Assembly: GCF_000012945.1 (NCBI RefSeq) | Contig: NC_007510.1 | Location: 2,418,001 to 2,482,000 of the forward strand | DNA: 64,000 nt | From: Burkholderia lata | GTDB lineage: Bacteria; Pseudomonadota; Gammaproteobacteria; Burkholderiales; Burkholderiaceae | Direction: 5' to 3' | Shown here: piece by piece, positions 28,819-40,298 of the stretch | How positions within the stretch are numbered: position 1 is the stretch's first letter | Layout: every line of letters starts with the position of its first letter | Made by a program: the position numbers and the translations under genes | Notes under the pieces: model-generated | Databases searched by the model: none | What the model was told of the DNA's origin: nothing | Seen by the model: only the letters and a program-made list of their open reading frames with translations

Positions 28819-29160
28819 TGTCGTTCTGAACTGGAGGAGAAACCGCACGGGCGCGCTGGGCAGGCCGCGTAGCCGTTCGGTCACGCGGCTTGTGGCTGTG
28901 GACGGACGACGAGGGGGACGGCTGGGACGCAACACGCAAGCGTGACGGATTTTGCCCGGAAGGCCGATCAGGCCGCGCAAACCGGGTACGTCACGCGGAA
29001 AACCTGCACAAATCGCTCAAAAATCGAGCCGAGCAAACGACCGAGCGTACCCGATAGAGGCCCGCTTGACAAGCCGCTCGCGGCGTCCGGGGCCGTTCCG
29101 GCGCTGTTTACCAAATGGTGAAAATGCGCGCGCCATCGCGCCGCCGTCAGCCTGCCGCCG
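28819..29160. other. Intergenic region upstream of lysC
   Basis: 342 bp with no supported gene. I looked for a lysine riboswitch or leader peptide and see neither; it should contain the lysC promoter. Confidence 0.6.
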
Positions 29161-30582
29161 TCATGCGATCAGCAGGTCCGGACGCCACTCGATCCGGCGC
29201 CATGCGCCATCACCGGACGCCCCGCCGTCGGACAAGCCGGCATCGCGATTCACGCCAAGGCGCGGCACGTAGATCAGCGAGTCACCAGCGAACAGCAGCG
29301 GCACGTCGCGCTGCCAGGCCGGCACGCCACGCTCCTGGAACAGGTTCTTCAGCGTACGGCCCGGGCCGCCCGGCGACGTGCGCATCCGCTCGCCGCCCGC
29401 GCGGGCGCGCGCCGCCAGCCGCGCGCCACGCAGCAGCGTCTCCGGCACCGCGTCGGCGCTTCCCGCATCGGCCGGCGCGAACACGAACGTGCCGCGCCAA
29501 CCCGGCAGGTGCCAGATCTCCTGCCCGTCCCACGCGAGCATCGATTCCGGATGCGGGCGCCCAGTGCCGTCATCGGCCGGTTCGCTGCTGTCGCCCGCTT
29601 CCCAGTAGACGACATCGCGATACAGGCGCAGGCATTGCCCCGCGTGATCGACGCGCAGCGCATGCGCGACATTGGTGGCACGTAGCTGTCGCATCATGTT
29701 GGCGAGCCGGGCGGCCGACGCACCCGGCAGACCGAGCCGGCGCATCCAGAAGCGCAGCAGGTTCGCGCCGCGCGTATCGTCGAACGCGACCAGTGCGTCG
29801 CGCGACAGCGCCTGCCCGTCATCGCGCGCGGCAGCGGCGAAGTCGAGTTCGGCCAGATCGTCGAGCAGTCGCTGTGCGGCCGCCGCGTGCTGGGCCGCCC
29901 GGCCGAGCGCGTCGCGAAAGCCCGGGAAATGCACGGCCAGCGCCGGCAGCACGTCGATGCGCAGCGCATTGCGCGCGTAACGCGTGTCATGGTTCGATTC
30001 GTCGTCGATCCATGCCAGGTCGTGCTGCGTCGCATAGCGCTCGAGTTGCGCCCGCAACAGTCGCAGCAGCGGACGCACACGCTCGACGCTCACGCCGTCA
30101 GGGCGGTAACGCGGCGCCATTGCGGCAAGCCCCGCGATGCCCGCGCCGCGCAACAACTGCAGCAACACGGTCTCGGCCTGGTCGTCCGCATGCTGCGCGA
30201 GCCATAGCGTGGCCACGCCATGGCGTTCGCACATCTCGTCGAGCGCCGCATAGCGTCGCTCGCGCGCCGTCGCCTCGACACCGAGGCCGCTGTCGCGCGG
30301 CACGTCGACGTGCATCGACTCGAATGCGACACCGAGCCGGGCCGCACTCGCCTCGGCATGCGCAACCCACGCGTCGGCATTCGCACTCAGCCCGTGATGC
30401 ACGTGCAGCGCGACGCAGCGCGACGCGCCCGCGACGCGCACGGCCGCGTCGAGCAGCACCGTCGAGTCGAGGCCGCCGCTGTACGCGATCGAGATGCGTG
30501 CATCGGGCGCCATGCCGGAAAGCGCAACGCCGACCGCGTCGAGGACGACGCGGTCGGCGGAGAATTCGGTTGGCGGAATCAC
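29161..30582 (-). CDS. tilS: tRNA(Ile)-lysidine synthetase
   Basis: A 473-residue enzyme that converts C34 of the CAT anticodon of tRNA-Ile to lysidine with ATP. The PP-loop is AYSGGLDSTVLL near residue 35, followed by HVHHGLSANAD and LAQHADDQAETVLLQLLRG. A C-terminal TilS domain follows (SPGGPGRTLKNLFQERGVPAW). The start is GTG at 30582 with no good Shine-Dalgarno; accA ends 46 bp upstream, so it may depend on accA translation or transcription. Confidence 0.95.
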   Translation of the reverse strand: MIPPTEFSADRVVLDAVGVALSGMAPDARISIAYSGGLDSTVLLDAAVRVAGASRCVALHVHHGLSANADAWVAHAEASAARLGVAFESMHVDVPRDSGLGVEATARERRYAALDEMCERHGVATLWLAQHADDQAETVLLQLLRGAGIAGLAAMAPRYRPDGVSVERVRPLLRLLRAQLERYATQHDLAWIDDESNHDTRYARNALRIDVLPALAVHFPGFRDALGRAAQHAAAAQRLLDDLAELDFAAAARDDGQALSRDALVAFDDTRGANLLRFWMRRLGLPGASAARLANMMRQLRATNVAHALRVDHAGQCLRLYRDVVYWEAGDSSEPADDGTGRPHPESMLAWDGQEIWHLPGWRGTFVFAPADAGSADAVPETLLRGARLAARARAGGERMRTSPGGPGRTLKNLFQERGVPAWQRDVPLLFAGDSLIYVPRLGVNRDAGLSDGGASGDGAWRRIEWRPDLLIA

Positions 30583-30628
30583 GAGAGGAACGCGCGCGCA
30601 GCGGCGCGCAAATGGAGGACGCAGCCGG

Positions 30629-31600
30629 TCATGCGCCCGGCGTGGTTTCCTTGAACTTGCCGTAGGCCATCAGGCGCTCGAAGCGGCGCTCGCGCAGCGC
30701 ATCGATGCTCATGCCCTGGAACTGGCGCAGCGAATCGGCCAGCGCACGGCGCAGCAGCGCAGCCATGCCCTTCGGATCGCGATGCGCGCCGCCGAGCGGC
30801 TCGTTGATGATCTTGTCGATCAGGCCGAGCGCCTTCAGGCGGTGCGCGGTCAGGCCCAGCGCTTCCGCTGCTTCCGGCGCCTTCGCGGCGCTCTTCCACA
30901 GGATCGACGCGCAGCCTTCCGGCGAGATCACCGAGTAGGTCGAGAATTGCAGCATCATCACGGTGTCGGCCACCGCGATCGCGAGCGCGCCGCCCGAACC
31001 GCCCTCGCCGATCACCGTCGTGATGATCGGCGTCTTCAGTTCGGCCATCACGTACAGGTTGCGGCCGATCGCCTCCGACTGGCCGCGCTCTTCCGCGCCG
31101 ATGCCCGGGTACGCACCCGGCGTGTCGACGAACGTGAAGATCGGCAGACCGAACTTCTCGGCGAGACGCATCAGGCGTTCGGCCTTGCGATAGCCTTCCG
31201 GACGCGGCATCCCGAAGTTGCGCGCGGCGCGCTCCTTCGTGTCACGGCCCTTCTGATGACCGATCACCATGCACGGATGGCCGCCGAAGCGCGCGAGGCC
31301 GCCGACGATCGACACATCGTCCGCGAATGCGCGGTCGCCGTGCAGCTCGTGAAAGTCGGTAAACAGTTCCGCAACGTAGTCGAGCGTGTACGGACGCTGC
31401 GGATGCCGCGCGATCTGCGAAACCTGCCACGGCGACAGGTTCGCGTAGAGGTCTTTCGTCAGTTGCTGGCTTTTCTTCGACAGCCGCTCGATTTCTTCCG
31501 AAATGTCGACAGCCGAGTCGTCCTGCACGAATCGCAGCTCTTCGATCTTGCCCTCGAGTTCGGCGATCGGCTGTTCGAAATCCAGAAACGTGGTCTTCAT
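30629..31600 (-). CDS. accA: Acetyl-CoA carboxylase carboxyltransferase subunit alpha
   Basis: A 323-residue cytoplasmic protein that with AccD moves carboxyl from biotin to acetyl-CoA, giving malonyl-CoA for fatty acid synthesis. Begins [20 protein letters not shown]; conserved [39 protein letters not shown] and [19 protein letters not shown]. Length is normal. Followed by tilS on the same strand at 46 bp. Confidence 0.97.
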   Translation of the reverse strand: MKTTFLDFEQPIAELEGKIEELRFVQDDSAVDISEEIERLSKKSQQLTKDLYANLSPWQVSQIARHPQRPYTLDYVAELFTDFHELHGDRAFADDVSIVGGLARFGGHPCMVIGHQKGRDTKERAARNFGMPRPEGYRKAERLMRLAEKFGLPIFTFVDTPGAYPGIGAEERGQSEAIGRNLYVMAELKTPIITTVIGEGGSGGALAIAVADTVMMLQFSTYSVISPEGCASILWKSAAKAPEAAEALGLTAHRLKALGLIDKIINEPLGGAHRDPKGMAALLRRALADSLRQFQGMSIDALRERRFERLMAYGKFKETTPGA

Positions 31601-31703
31601 GTGTTCGAATCCTTGGGTCTTGCGGCAGCGCGTATTCTACCCGCGCGGGCGACGCTCAAAACCGGCTCTCAACTATTGATGTTTAAAACCCGATAGCCGC
31701 CGC

Positions 31704-32531
31704 TCAGGCGTCGGCGTCGGGCGCATCGAGGCTGCGCCACATGTACCAGGTCGCGACGGTGCGCCACGGTTCCCAGTTGGCCGCAACCTCGCGCGCCTCA
31801 CTGCGCGTGACGGGTTCCCCGCTGAAGTAATTGACACTGATCGCGCGGATCAGGCCCGGGTCGTCGAGCGGCAGGACGTCCGGCCGCGACAGGTTGAAGA
31901 TCAGGAACATCTCGGCCGTCCAGCGGCTGATGCCGCGGATCTGCGTGAGTTCCGCGATCACGTCCTCGTCGTCCATCGACGTCCATTTGTCGACGTGCAA
32001 CGCGCCCGACACGAAATGCTGCGCGAGATCGAGGATGTATTCCGTCTTGCGCTTCGACAGCCCGCACGCGATCAGCTTGTCCGCGCCGAGCCGGATCACC
32101 GGCTGCGGCGCGAGTTTCGGACAGGCATCCCCGATGCGTGCCCACAGCGACTGCGCCGACGGCACCGAAATCTGCTGGCCGACGACCGAGCGCGCGAGCG
32201 TGACGAACGGGTCGCCGCGCTTCACGAGATGCGCGGGACCGAACTTCGGAATCAGTTTCTTCAGGATCCGGTCGCGCTTGACGAGGTCCGCGCATGCCTT
32301 GTCCCAGTAAGCAGGACGCACGACGACCTCCTCGCCGTCCGTTTCGGACGCACGGGCCTTGCGGGCCGCGTCGGCAGCCGGCAGCGCAGCCGCCGGCTGC
32401 GCATGACCGTTGAGCGCGCCGTTCGGCACGGCGCGCGTCGCGTCCGTCTTCGCCGGCGGCACGCGCTTGGCTGCCGGACGCGCGGCGACCGGGGTCGCGC
32501 GCCTGACCGGCGCTTTTCTGGCCGTTGCCAT
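31704..32531 (-). CDS. DNA-3-methyladenine glycosylase II family (HhH-GPD) protein
   Basis: A 275-residue base-excision glycosylase. The catalytic domain (about 75-265) carries the helix-hairpin-helix LTQIRGISRWTAEMFL (195-210) and the Asp of LPLDDPGLIRA near residue 224, as in AlkA-like enzymes that remove alkylated purines. No iron-sulfur cysteine cluster is present, which argues against endonuclease III. Residues 1-65 are a low-complexity Ala/Pro/Arg/Lys tail not needed by the fold. It lies 44 bp downstream of cysS and 103 bp upstream of accA, same strand. Exact base specificity unknown. Confidence 0.9.
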   Translation of the reverse strand: MATARKAPVRRATPVAARPAAKRVPPAKTDATRAVPNGALNGHAQPAAALPAADAARKARASETDGEEVVVRPAYWDKACADLVKRDRILKKLIPKFGPAHLVKRGDPFVTLARSVVGQQISVPSAQSLWARIGDACPKLAPQPVIRLGADKLIACGLSKRKTEYILDLAQHFVSGALHVDKWTSMDDEDVIAELTQIRGISRWTAEMFLIFNLSRPDVLPLDDPGLIRAISVNYFSGEPVTRSEAREVAANWEPWRTVATWYMWRSLDAPDADA

Positions 32532-32574
32532 CTTGCCTCCTACCTGACGGATCGGTCAGTGGAACGCACCGCGC

Positions 32575-33972
<1,398 letters not shown>

Positions 33973-34206
33973 AGAGATGAACCGTGAGCCGAAGGAAACC
34001 GCCCTGGCGAAGCTCGCCCAGCATGCGAAACGGACGGACCATCTGCTGCGGCACCAGGCCGAGCGTCCTCGATATCACATGGGGCGGTCAGGCTGCAAGC
34101 ACAGCGGTGACGGCCACGAGAGGCAAAGAAAGACTGTCTGCCGCTCGCCGGAACGCGCAGACGTTTTGTTAGAATGGCTCGGAGTATAACATTCCGATTT
34201 ACGCCT

Positions 34207-34929
34207 ATGAAACCTCATCGCGGCCGCGCGCAGAGCGCTGCGACCCTCGTTGCGACCACCGTCATGGGCGTCGCGCTGACGCTTTTCGCGGTCCCCGCGG
34301 CGCATGCGCAGAAGGCCCCGGCCACCGCCGACGGCACCCCCGAAATCGACGCGTCGATCGCCGGCAAGCAGTGGAAGCAGGCGCTCGCGCAGCTCGACGC
34401 GCGCATCGCATCGAACCCGCACGACGTGCAGGCGCAGTTCAAGCGCGGCACCGTGCTGGCCCGCCTGAACCGCGATGACGACGCGATCCAGCAGTTCGTC
34501 GCGATCACGCAGGCGTACCCCGAACTGCCCGAGCCGTACAACAACCTTGCGGCGCTTTACGCGAAGCATGGCCGTTACGACGAAGCGCGCACCGCGCTCG
34601 TCACGGCGACGCAATCGAACCCGAGCTACTCGCTCGCGTACGAGAACCTCGGCGATCTGTACCTGCGCCTCGCGGCCGAGTCGTACAAGCGTGCGCAATC
34701 GCTCGGCCGCACGAGCGGCGCGACCGCGCAGCGCCTCGCCGATCTCCAGAAGATCGTGTCGCCGTCGAAGGCCGCGCCGAACGCCCGCGCCGCCGCACCG
34801 ACCACGCGCGACTACAGCGACCGCGCAGCCGCGAACGTGGGCACCACCACGCTGCCGATGTCGCCGACGTTCCAGTTCAGCGGTCCGTCGGGCGCACTGG
34901 CGGCGCCGTACGTCGCGCCGTCGCAATAA
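34207..34929 (+). CDS. Secreted TPR-repeat protein
   Basis: A 240-residue protein. A signal peptide spans about residues 1-35 (VATTVMGVALTLFAVPAAHA). At least three tetratricopeptide repeats follow (about 50-155), with VQAQFKRGTVLARLNRDDDA and PEPYNNLAALYAKHGRYDEA as clear examples, then a disordered Ala/Pro/Thr tail. TPRs mediate protein contacts; the partner is unknown. An in-frame ATG at 34174 is less likely as the signal peptide starts from 34207. Precedes two cyclophilin genes by 39 bp, so probably cotranscribed. Confidence 0.86.
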   Translation: MKPHRGRAQSAATLVATTVMGVALTLFAVPAAHAQKAPATADGTPEIDASIAGKQWKQALAQLDARIASNPHDVQAQFKRGTVLARLNRDDDAIQQFVAITQAYPELPEPYNNLAALYAKHGRYDEARTALVTATQSNPSYSLAYENLGDLYLRLAAESYKRAQSLGRTSGATAQRLADLQKIVSPSKAAPNARAAAPTTRDYSDRAAANVGTTTLPMSPTFQFSGPSGALAAPYVAPSQ

Positions 34930-34968
34930 GCGGCGCGGCCTTCTTTCCCTCCCAACCTGAGGATCGCA

Positions 34969-35550
34969 ATGAAACGTCTGTTGCTGGCGCTTGGCGGCGC
35001 CGCCCTTCTCGCGACCGCGACCGCACCTGCGTTCGCGCAATCGGCTACCGCGCACCCCGTCGTGCAGCTGAAGACCTCGCAGGGCGACATCCGCGTCGAG
35101 CTCTACCCGGAGAAGGCGCCGAAGTCCGTCGCCAACTTCCTCGATTACGTGAAGGCCGGCCAGTACAACGGCACGATCTTCCATCGCGTGATCAAGGGCT
35201 TCATGATCCAGGGCGGCGGCTACAAGACCAACTTCGAGGAGAAGCCGACCCGCGCGCCGATCCCGCTGGAGAGCCGCAATGGTCTGAAGAACCTGACGGG
35301 CACGATCGCGATGGCACGCACGAGCGATCCGAACTCGGCCACCGCGCAGTTCTTCATCAACACGGTCGACAACAGCGGCCTCGACTACCCGAACCCGGAC
35401 GGCAACGGCTATGCGGTGTTCGGCAAGGTCGTGTCGGGTCTCGACGTCGTGAAGAAGATCGAAGGCGTCGCGACGACCTCGCGCGGCCCGATGCAAGACG
35501 TGCCCGCGCAACCGATCGTGATCGAATCGGCCAGCATCGTCTCGAAGTAA
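34969..35550 (+). CDS. ppiA: Periplasmic peptidyl-prolyl cis-trans isomerase, cyclophilin type
   Basis: A 193-residue protein with a signal peptide ending APAFA (residue 23) and a cyclophilin domain: [15 protein letters not shown] carries the catalytic Arg, and [19 protein letters not shown] the substrate-binding Gln-Phe region. It speeds proline isomerisation of exported proteins. It is paired with a cytosolic paralogue 88 bp downstream; the two share [13 protein letters not shown]. Confidence 0.94.
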   Translation: MKRLLLALGGAALLATATAPAFAQSATAHPVVQLKTSQGDIRVELYPEKAPKSVANFLDYVKAGQYNGTIFHRVIKGFMIQGGGYKTNFEEKPTRAPIPLESRNGLKNLTGTIAMARTSDPNSATAQFFINTVDNSGLDYPNPDGNGYAVFGKVVSGLDVVKKIEGVATTSRGPMQDVPAQPIVIESASIVSK

Positions 35551-35638
35551 GAACCTGCCGGCACGTCCGGCGCCACACGCGGCCGCGTCGCACGACCGGC
35601 CGCGTGCCATTTAAACCGCCTCACCGAAGGAATTCATC

Positions 35639-36130
35639 ATGGTTGAACTGCATACGAACCACGGCGTGATCAAGCTCGAGCTCGACGCCGCGAAGGCACC
35701 GAAGACGGTCGAGAACTTCCTGAACTACGTGAAGAAGGGCCACTACGACGGCACCGTGTTCCATCGCGTGATCAACGGCTTCATGATCCAGGGCGGCGGC
35801 TTCGAGCCGGGCCTGAAGCAGAAGCCGACCGATGCGCCGATCGACAACGAGGCGAACAACGGCCTGAAGAACGACAACTACACGGTCGCGATGGCGCGCA
35901 CGAACGATCCGCACTCGGCGACCGCCCAGTTCTTCATCAACGTGAACGACAACGACTTCCTGAACCACTCGTCGCCGACGCCGCAAGGCTGGGGCTACGC
36001 GGTGTTCGGCAAGGTCGTCGAAGGCCAGGACGTGGTCGACAAGATCAAGGGCGTCAAGACGGGCAACGCTGGTTTCCACCAGGACGTGCCGGCTGACGAC
36101 GTCGTGATCGAGAAGGCCGTCGTGGTCTGA
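35639..36130 (+). CDS. ppiB: Cytoplasmic peptidyl-prolyl cis-trans isomerase, cyclophilin type
   Basis: A 163-residue single-domain cyclophilin without a signal peptide: [18 protein letters not shown] and [19 protein letters not shown]. Size and start ([16 protein letters not shown]) match PpiB. AAGGAATTC precedes ATG 35639. The tandem with ppiA looks like an old gene duplication that split by compartment. Confidence 0.95.
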   Translation: MVELHTNHGVIKLELDAAKAPKTVENFLNYVKKGHYDGTVFHRVINGFMIQGGGFEPGLKQKPTDAPIDNEANNGLKNDNYTVAMARTNDPHSATAQFFINVNDNDFLNHSSPTPQGWGYAVFGKVVEGQDVVDKIKGVKTGNAGFHQDVPADDVVIEKAVVV

Positions 36131-36154
36131 CGCGCAGTATACGGAGGCACTTCG

Positions 36155-36955
36155 ATGTTGCAGGAGAGTCCGCCGCGAAGCGTCTCCGCGGGCGTGCCGG
36201 GCGAGCGCGAATACGCGCAAGCCGCACGCCCGTTCCTGTTTCTCTCCGATCTGCACCTGAGCGAAGCGATTCCGAAGACGGTCGCCGCGTTCGAGCATTT
36301 CGTGAAATACACCGCCGACAGCGCCGACTCGGTGTTCATCCTCGGCGACCTGTTCGAATACTGGATCGGCGACGATATCCTCGACGACGATCCGTTCGCG
36401 GCCCGCATGGCCGCGCTGATGCACACGTTCTCGGAGCGCGGCATTGCGCTCTACGTGATGCACGGCAACCGCGATTTCCTGCTCGGCCGGCGCTTCATGA
36501 AGGCAGCCGGCGCGATGCTGCTACCCGACCCTTCGCTGATCATGGCGTTCGGCCAGCGCATCGTGCTCGCGCACGGCGACGCGCAATGCACGGCCGACCG
36601 CGGCTACCAGTTGTTCCGCCGCTTCGCACGCAACCGCGTCGCGCAATGGCTGTTTCTCGCGTGGCCGTTCCGCTGGCGCCGCGCACTCGCGCAACGCATG
36701 CGCTCGAACAGCGAAGCAGGCCGGATGCGACCTGCTTCGGCGATTTACGATGTCACGCGTGAAGGCGTGGCCGCGCTGTTCCGGAAAAGCCGTGCGAGCG
36801 TGATCATTCACGGCCATACGCACCGCCCCGCGCGGCACATGGAACCGGGCGGCATCCGCTGGGTGTTGCCCGACTGGGATCTCGACCACGGCAAGCCGCG
36901 CGGCGGCTACCTGCGCGTCGATGCGGAAGGCATCCACGCGATGCCGCTGGACTGA
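36155..36955 (+). CDS. lpxH: UDP-2,3-diacylglucosamine hydrolase
   Basis: A 266-residue calcineurin-like phosphoesterase that makes lipid X for lipid A. Metal-binding motifs are complete: FLSDLHLSE, LGDLFEYWIGDD, MHGNRDFLLG, LAHGDAQCTAD and IHGHTHRPARH. The N-terminus carries about 24 extra residues before the fold. ATG 36155 follows GGAGG, 24 bp after ppiB, so it is the last gene of the TPR-ppiA-ppiB-lpxH run. Acts on the inner face of the cytoplasmic membrane. Confidence 0.95.
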   Translation: MLQESPPRSVSAGVPGEREYAQAARPFLFLSDLHLSEAIPKTVAAFEHFVKYTADSADSVFILGDLFEYWIGDDILDDDPFAARMAALMHTFSERGIALYVMHGNRDFLLGRRFMKAAGAMLLPDPSLIMAFGQRIVLAHGDAQCTADRGYQLFRRFARNRVAQWLFLAWPFRWRRALAQRMRSNSEAGRMRPASAIYDVTREGVAALFRKSRASVIIHGHTHRPARHMEPGGIRWVLPDWDLDHGKPRGGYLRVDAEGIHAMPLD

Positions 36956-37003
36956 CACCGCCGCTGCCTGCGCACCGGCCGGCAGCCGCCGGCCTCCATC
37001 GCA

Positions 37004-37777
37004 TTACGCCTGGCGTTCGACCGACTTGCCTTCCAGCACGGCCGACAGCCGGCGCAGGTCGAGACGCGCCGCATCGGCGCCCTGCAGCGTTTCCAGGTGC
37101 GTGCCGAGCCGCTCGAGCGCGGCGACGATCTCGTCGACGCGGCGGCTTTCCTTCGCCGCATGATCGATCAGTCCGTGAATCGCAAGCGACATCGGATCAT
37201 CGGCATTCGGCGTGATCCCGTATGCGCAGAACGCCGCACGTTCGGGCTGCGGCTTCGGCTGCGCCGGCATCACGACGCGCGCCGGATTGCCCACCGCCGT
37301 GCCGCCTGCCGGCACCGGCTTCACGACGACCGCGTTCGAACCGATCTTCGCACCCGCACCGACCGTGAAGCCGCCGAGCACTTTCGCGCCCGCACCGACG
37401 ATCACGCCGGCCTCGAGCGTCGGGTGGCGCTTGGCGCCGCGCGTGAGCGACGTGCCGCCCAGCGTCACGCCCTGATAGATCGTGCAATCGTCGCCGACGA
37501 TTGCCGTCTCGCCGATCACGACACCCATCCCGTGATCGATGAACACGCGCCGGCCGATCGTCGCGCCGGGGTGGATCTCGATCCCCGTCATGAACCGGCC
37601 GGCCTGCGACGCGAAACGCGCGAGCCAGTAACGCTTCGCGCGCCAGCATGCGTGCGCGAAACGATGCAGCAAGAGCGCATGCAACCCCGGATAACAGGTC
37701 AGCACTTCCCATGCACTGCGAGCGGCGGGATCCCGCTCGCGAATCGTTGCAACGTCTTCGCGCAGTCTCGTGAACAT
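37004..37777 (-). CDS. cysE: Serine O-acetyltransferase
   Basis: A 257-residue enzyme starting [20 protein letters not shown] left-handed beta-helix with hexapeptide repeats (about 65-180) holds [20 protein letters not shown] and [20 protein letters not shown], the CysE active-site stretch. It makes O-acetylserine for cysteine synthesis. Compared with the E. coli type it lacks the long N-terminal domain, and a helical C-terminal extension (about 200-257) follows. It converges on lpxH. The frame opens at 37816, but ATG 37777 is the family start. Confidence 0.94.
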   Translation of the reverse strand: MFTRLREDVATIRERDPAARSAWEVLTCYPGLHALLLHRFAHACWRAKRYWLARFASQAGRFMTGIEIHPGATIGRRVFIDHGMGVVIGETAIVGDDCTIYQGVTLGGTSLTRGAKRHPTLEAGVIVGAGAKVLGGFTVGAGAKIGSNAVVVKPVPAGGTAVGNPARVVMPAQPKPQPERAAFCAYGITPNADDPMSLAIHGLIDHAAKESRRVDEIVAALERLGTHLETLQGADAARLDLRRLSAVLEGKSVERQA

Positions 37778-38076
37778 GATGTGGTCTGGGAAAAGGCCGG
37801 CGCGCATCGCCGACAATGACCGGCCGTTATCGCGCCGGGTAATTTACTTATGACGTTTGGCGATTGTAGGGCGAGTTGCGCAGAGCCGCACGAGCCCGCG
37901 CGTTCACCCCGCCGCCGGCGCGGGTATTCGGGCGGAACGCTCGCTGTTGCCGGGTTTGCGGGGTAGTCGACCGGGTGGCGCGATCGGCCCCGGCGCTTCC
38001 GGCGGCCGACCCGGCACCTGCCGACGGGGCGATTGCCCCGCGTGCAGGGACATTCGGCACCCCGTGCGCCGACCGC

Positions 38077-38946
38077 TTACGCGTCGCCGTCGGGCTTGCC
38101 CGATTTCAGCAGGATGTGCTTCGCGACGCCGCGCAGGATGTTGACCTCCTCGCGCTCGAGACCCGTGCGCGCGAACAGGCGCCGCAGTCGCGGCATCAGC
38201 TTCTTCGGGTTGCGCGGATCGAGGAAATCGAGCGCGATCAGCGCGTTCTCGAGATGCACGTACATCCGCTCGATCTCGTCGCTCTGCGCAAGCGTGCCGG
38301 CTTCGCCCGACGGTTGCGCCGACGGCTCGCTCGCGTGCTCGAGAAACGCGACACGCAGCTCGTACGCGAGCACCTGCACGGCCTGCGCGAGATTCAGCGA
38401 ACTGTAGGCCGGGTTCGCGGGGATATGCGCCAGCGCGCTGCACTGCTCGACATGCTCGTTCGCGAGGCCTGTGCGCTCGTTGCCGAACACGAGCGCGATG
38501 TCGCCGGTGCCGACCTGTGCGCATGCCTGCGTGGCAGCGGCACGCGGCGCCAGGCGCGGCGGCCCGTATTCGCGCGTGCGCGCGGTCAGCGCGATCGACC
38601 AGTGAACACCGGACAGCGCGTCGCCGAGCGTCGGCACGACATGCGCGGACGCGAGGACATCGTCCGCGCCGCTGGCCATCGCGATCGCCTCGGGATCGCT
38701 CTGCACGTGCGGCACGCGCGGCGCGACCAGCACGAGACGCGAGAAGCCCATCGTCTTCAGCGCGCGGGCGGCCGCCCCGACATTGCCGGGATGGCTCGGC
38801 TCGACGAGCACGAAACGGGTGGACGTGAAGCCGCCGGACGGCGGCTGGGACGAGGCCGCGCCCGGCTCGGACGGCGCGGCGGTGATCTGCGGGGTTTCCA
38901 CTACGATACGACTCGGTTCATCAGAATGGCAGTATGGTATCGCCAT
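38077..38946 (-). CDS. trmJ: tRNA (cytidine/uridine-2'-O-) methyltransferase TrmJ
   Basis: A 289-residue SPOUT-class methyltransferase that should modify position 32 of tRNAs. Motifs: [35 protein letters not shown] and [19 protein letters not shown] (knot). About 40 Pro/Ser-rich residues precede the fold; the true start may be one of the later codons. C-terminal helical domain from about 215. It is divergent from suhB over 235 bp. The stretch 37778-38076 behind it holds nothing recognised. Confidence 0.92.
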   Translation of the reverse strand: MAIPYCHSDEPSRIVVETPQITAAPSEPGAASSQPPSGGFTSTRFVLVEPSHPGNVGAAARALKTMGFSRLVLVAPRVPHVQSDPEAIAMASGADDVLASAHVVPTLGDALSGVHWSIALTARTREYGPPRLAPRAAATQACAQVGTGDIALVFGNERTGLANEHVEQCSALAHIPANPAYSSLNLAQAVQVLAYELRVAFLEHASEPSAQPSGEAGTLAQSDEIERMYVHLENALIALDFLDPRNPKKLMPRLRRLFARTGLEREEVNILRGVAKHILLKSGKPDGDA

Positions 38947-39181
38947 CGCCGCGGCAAACCCACTCGTCCGGACGGATAGTGGGGGTTTCCCCGTACTCCG
39001 GTCGCCTGAAACCGCCGGAAATCGGGTAAAATCATGCCTTTACGCGCCGCACATCGTGCGACGCGGGTCGTACCCCGTTCTTTGTCAATTCGCGTCTCAT
39101 CTCGCCTGCCACGCTTGCGCCGTGCCGGGCGGTTGTTCCACTTCGTGGCGGCCCGTGCCGTCAGCTACAGGATCCAGGCTC

Positions 39182-39985
39182 ATGCATCCCATGCTCAACA
39201 TTGCTGTCAAGGCTGCGCGCCGCGCCGGACAGATCATCAATCGCGCGTCTCTCGATCTCGACCTGATCGAGATCCGCAAGAAGCAGCAGAACGACTTCGT
39301 CACCGAAGTGGACAAGGCCGCCGAAGACGCGATCATCGAGACGCTGAAGACCGCCTACCCCGACCACGCGATCCTCGCGGAAGAATCGGGCGAATCCGAG
39401 AACGAATCCGAATTCAAGTGGATCATCGATCCGCTCGACGGCACGACCAACTTCATCCACGGCTTCCCGTACTACTGCGTATCGATCGCGCTCGAGCACA
39501 AGGGCGTCGTCACGCAGGCTGTCGTCTACGACCCGAACAAGAACGACCTGTTCACGGCCACCCGCGGCCGCGGCGCGTACCTGAACGACCGCCGCATCCG
39601 CGTCGGCCGCCGCGACCGCCTGTCGGACGCACTGGTCGGCACGGGCTTCCCGTTCCGCGAAAAGGACGGCCTCGACGCCTACGCGCGCCTCTTCACCGAA
39701 ATGACGCAGGCCTGCACGGGCCTGCGCCGTCCGGGCGCAGCCGCACTCGATCTCGCGAACGTCGCGGCCGGCCGCCTCGACGCGTTCTTCGAACAGGGCA
39801 TCAACGTGTGGGACATGGCAGCGGGCAGCCTGCTGATCACCGAGGCCGGCGGCCTCGTCGGCAACTACACGGGTGACGCCGATTTCCTGCATCGCCATGA
39901 AATCGTCGCCGCGAACCCGAAGATCTACGCGCAGATGATCCCGATCCTGAAGGGTTACACCCGCGTGCATCCGGCGGCGGAGTAA
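39182..39985 (+). CDS. suhB: Inositol-1-monophosphatase family protein SuhB
   Basis: A 267-residue lithium-sensitive phosphatase family member: [20 protein letters not shown] is the metal-binding loop, [10 protein letters not shown] the preceding Glu motif, and [15 protein letters not shown] the C-terminal signature. In enterobacteria SuhB also joins the rRNA antitermination complex; that role is inferred for this one. ATG 39182 sits behind AGGATCCAGG; the frame is open earlier but lacks conserved sequence. Confidence 0.95.
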   Translation: MHPMLNIAVKAARRAGQIINRASLDLDLIEIRKKQQNDFVTEVDKAAEDAIIETLKTAYPDHAILAEESGESENESEFKWIIDPLDGTTNFIHGFPYYCVSIALEHKGVVTQAVVYDPNKNDLFTATRGRGAYLNDRRIRVGRRDRLSDALVGTGFPFREKDGLDAYARLFTEMTQACTGLRRPGAAALDLANVAAGRLDAFFEQGINVWDMAAGSLLITEAGGLVGNYTGDADFLHRHEIVAANPKIYAQMIPILKGYTRVHPAAE

Positions 39986-40298
39986 GCCCCGGCCGCGCCC
40001 GCGTGGCGCGGCTTTCGCGCATACCGCACGCAGGCATCGTCATGACGGCGCGCCGTTCGCCTCCCGGTTGCCGGGAGGCGGGACAATCTTCCCGCACAAG
40101 GGTCGCTTCGTGCGCCTATCCTGAAGTTGCTTGAGTTGTTCGGGCCGGCCAGCGTACTGCCGCTCGCACCGCCTTCCCCGCAATGACAATGAATGGTTTG
40201 CGTCCGGCATCCCCACACGGCGAACAACACCGCCGGCCCGCCGGCCCCCGCCCGTATCAACACCGCCACGACGCCGTGGCAATCGCATCCGAGTCCCC
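39986..40298. other. Intergenic region between suhB and the FAD oxidoreductase gene
   Basis: 313 bp with no supported gene. It holds the strong hairpin at 40058-40080 and presumably the promoter of the downstream gene. Confidence 0.6.
40058..40080. other. Perfect 10-bp inverted repeat
   Basis: CGCCTCCCGG and CCGGGAGGCG with a TTG loop, no T-run after it. It may be a factor-dependent terminator of suhB or a regulatory hairpin. Confidence 0.5.

Noticed and set aside
28819..29160. Lysine riboswitch or leader peptide before lysC
   Set aside because: I could not find a conserved five-stem lysine element or a short lysine-rich reading frame with a ribosome site.
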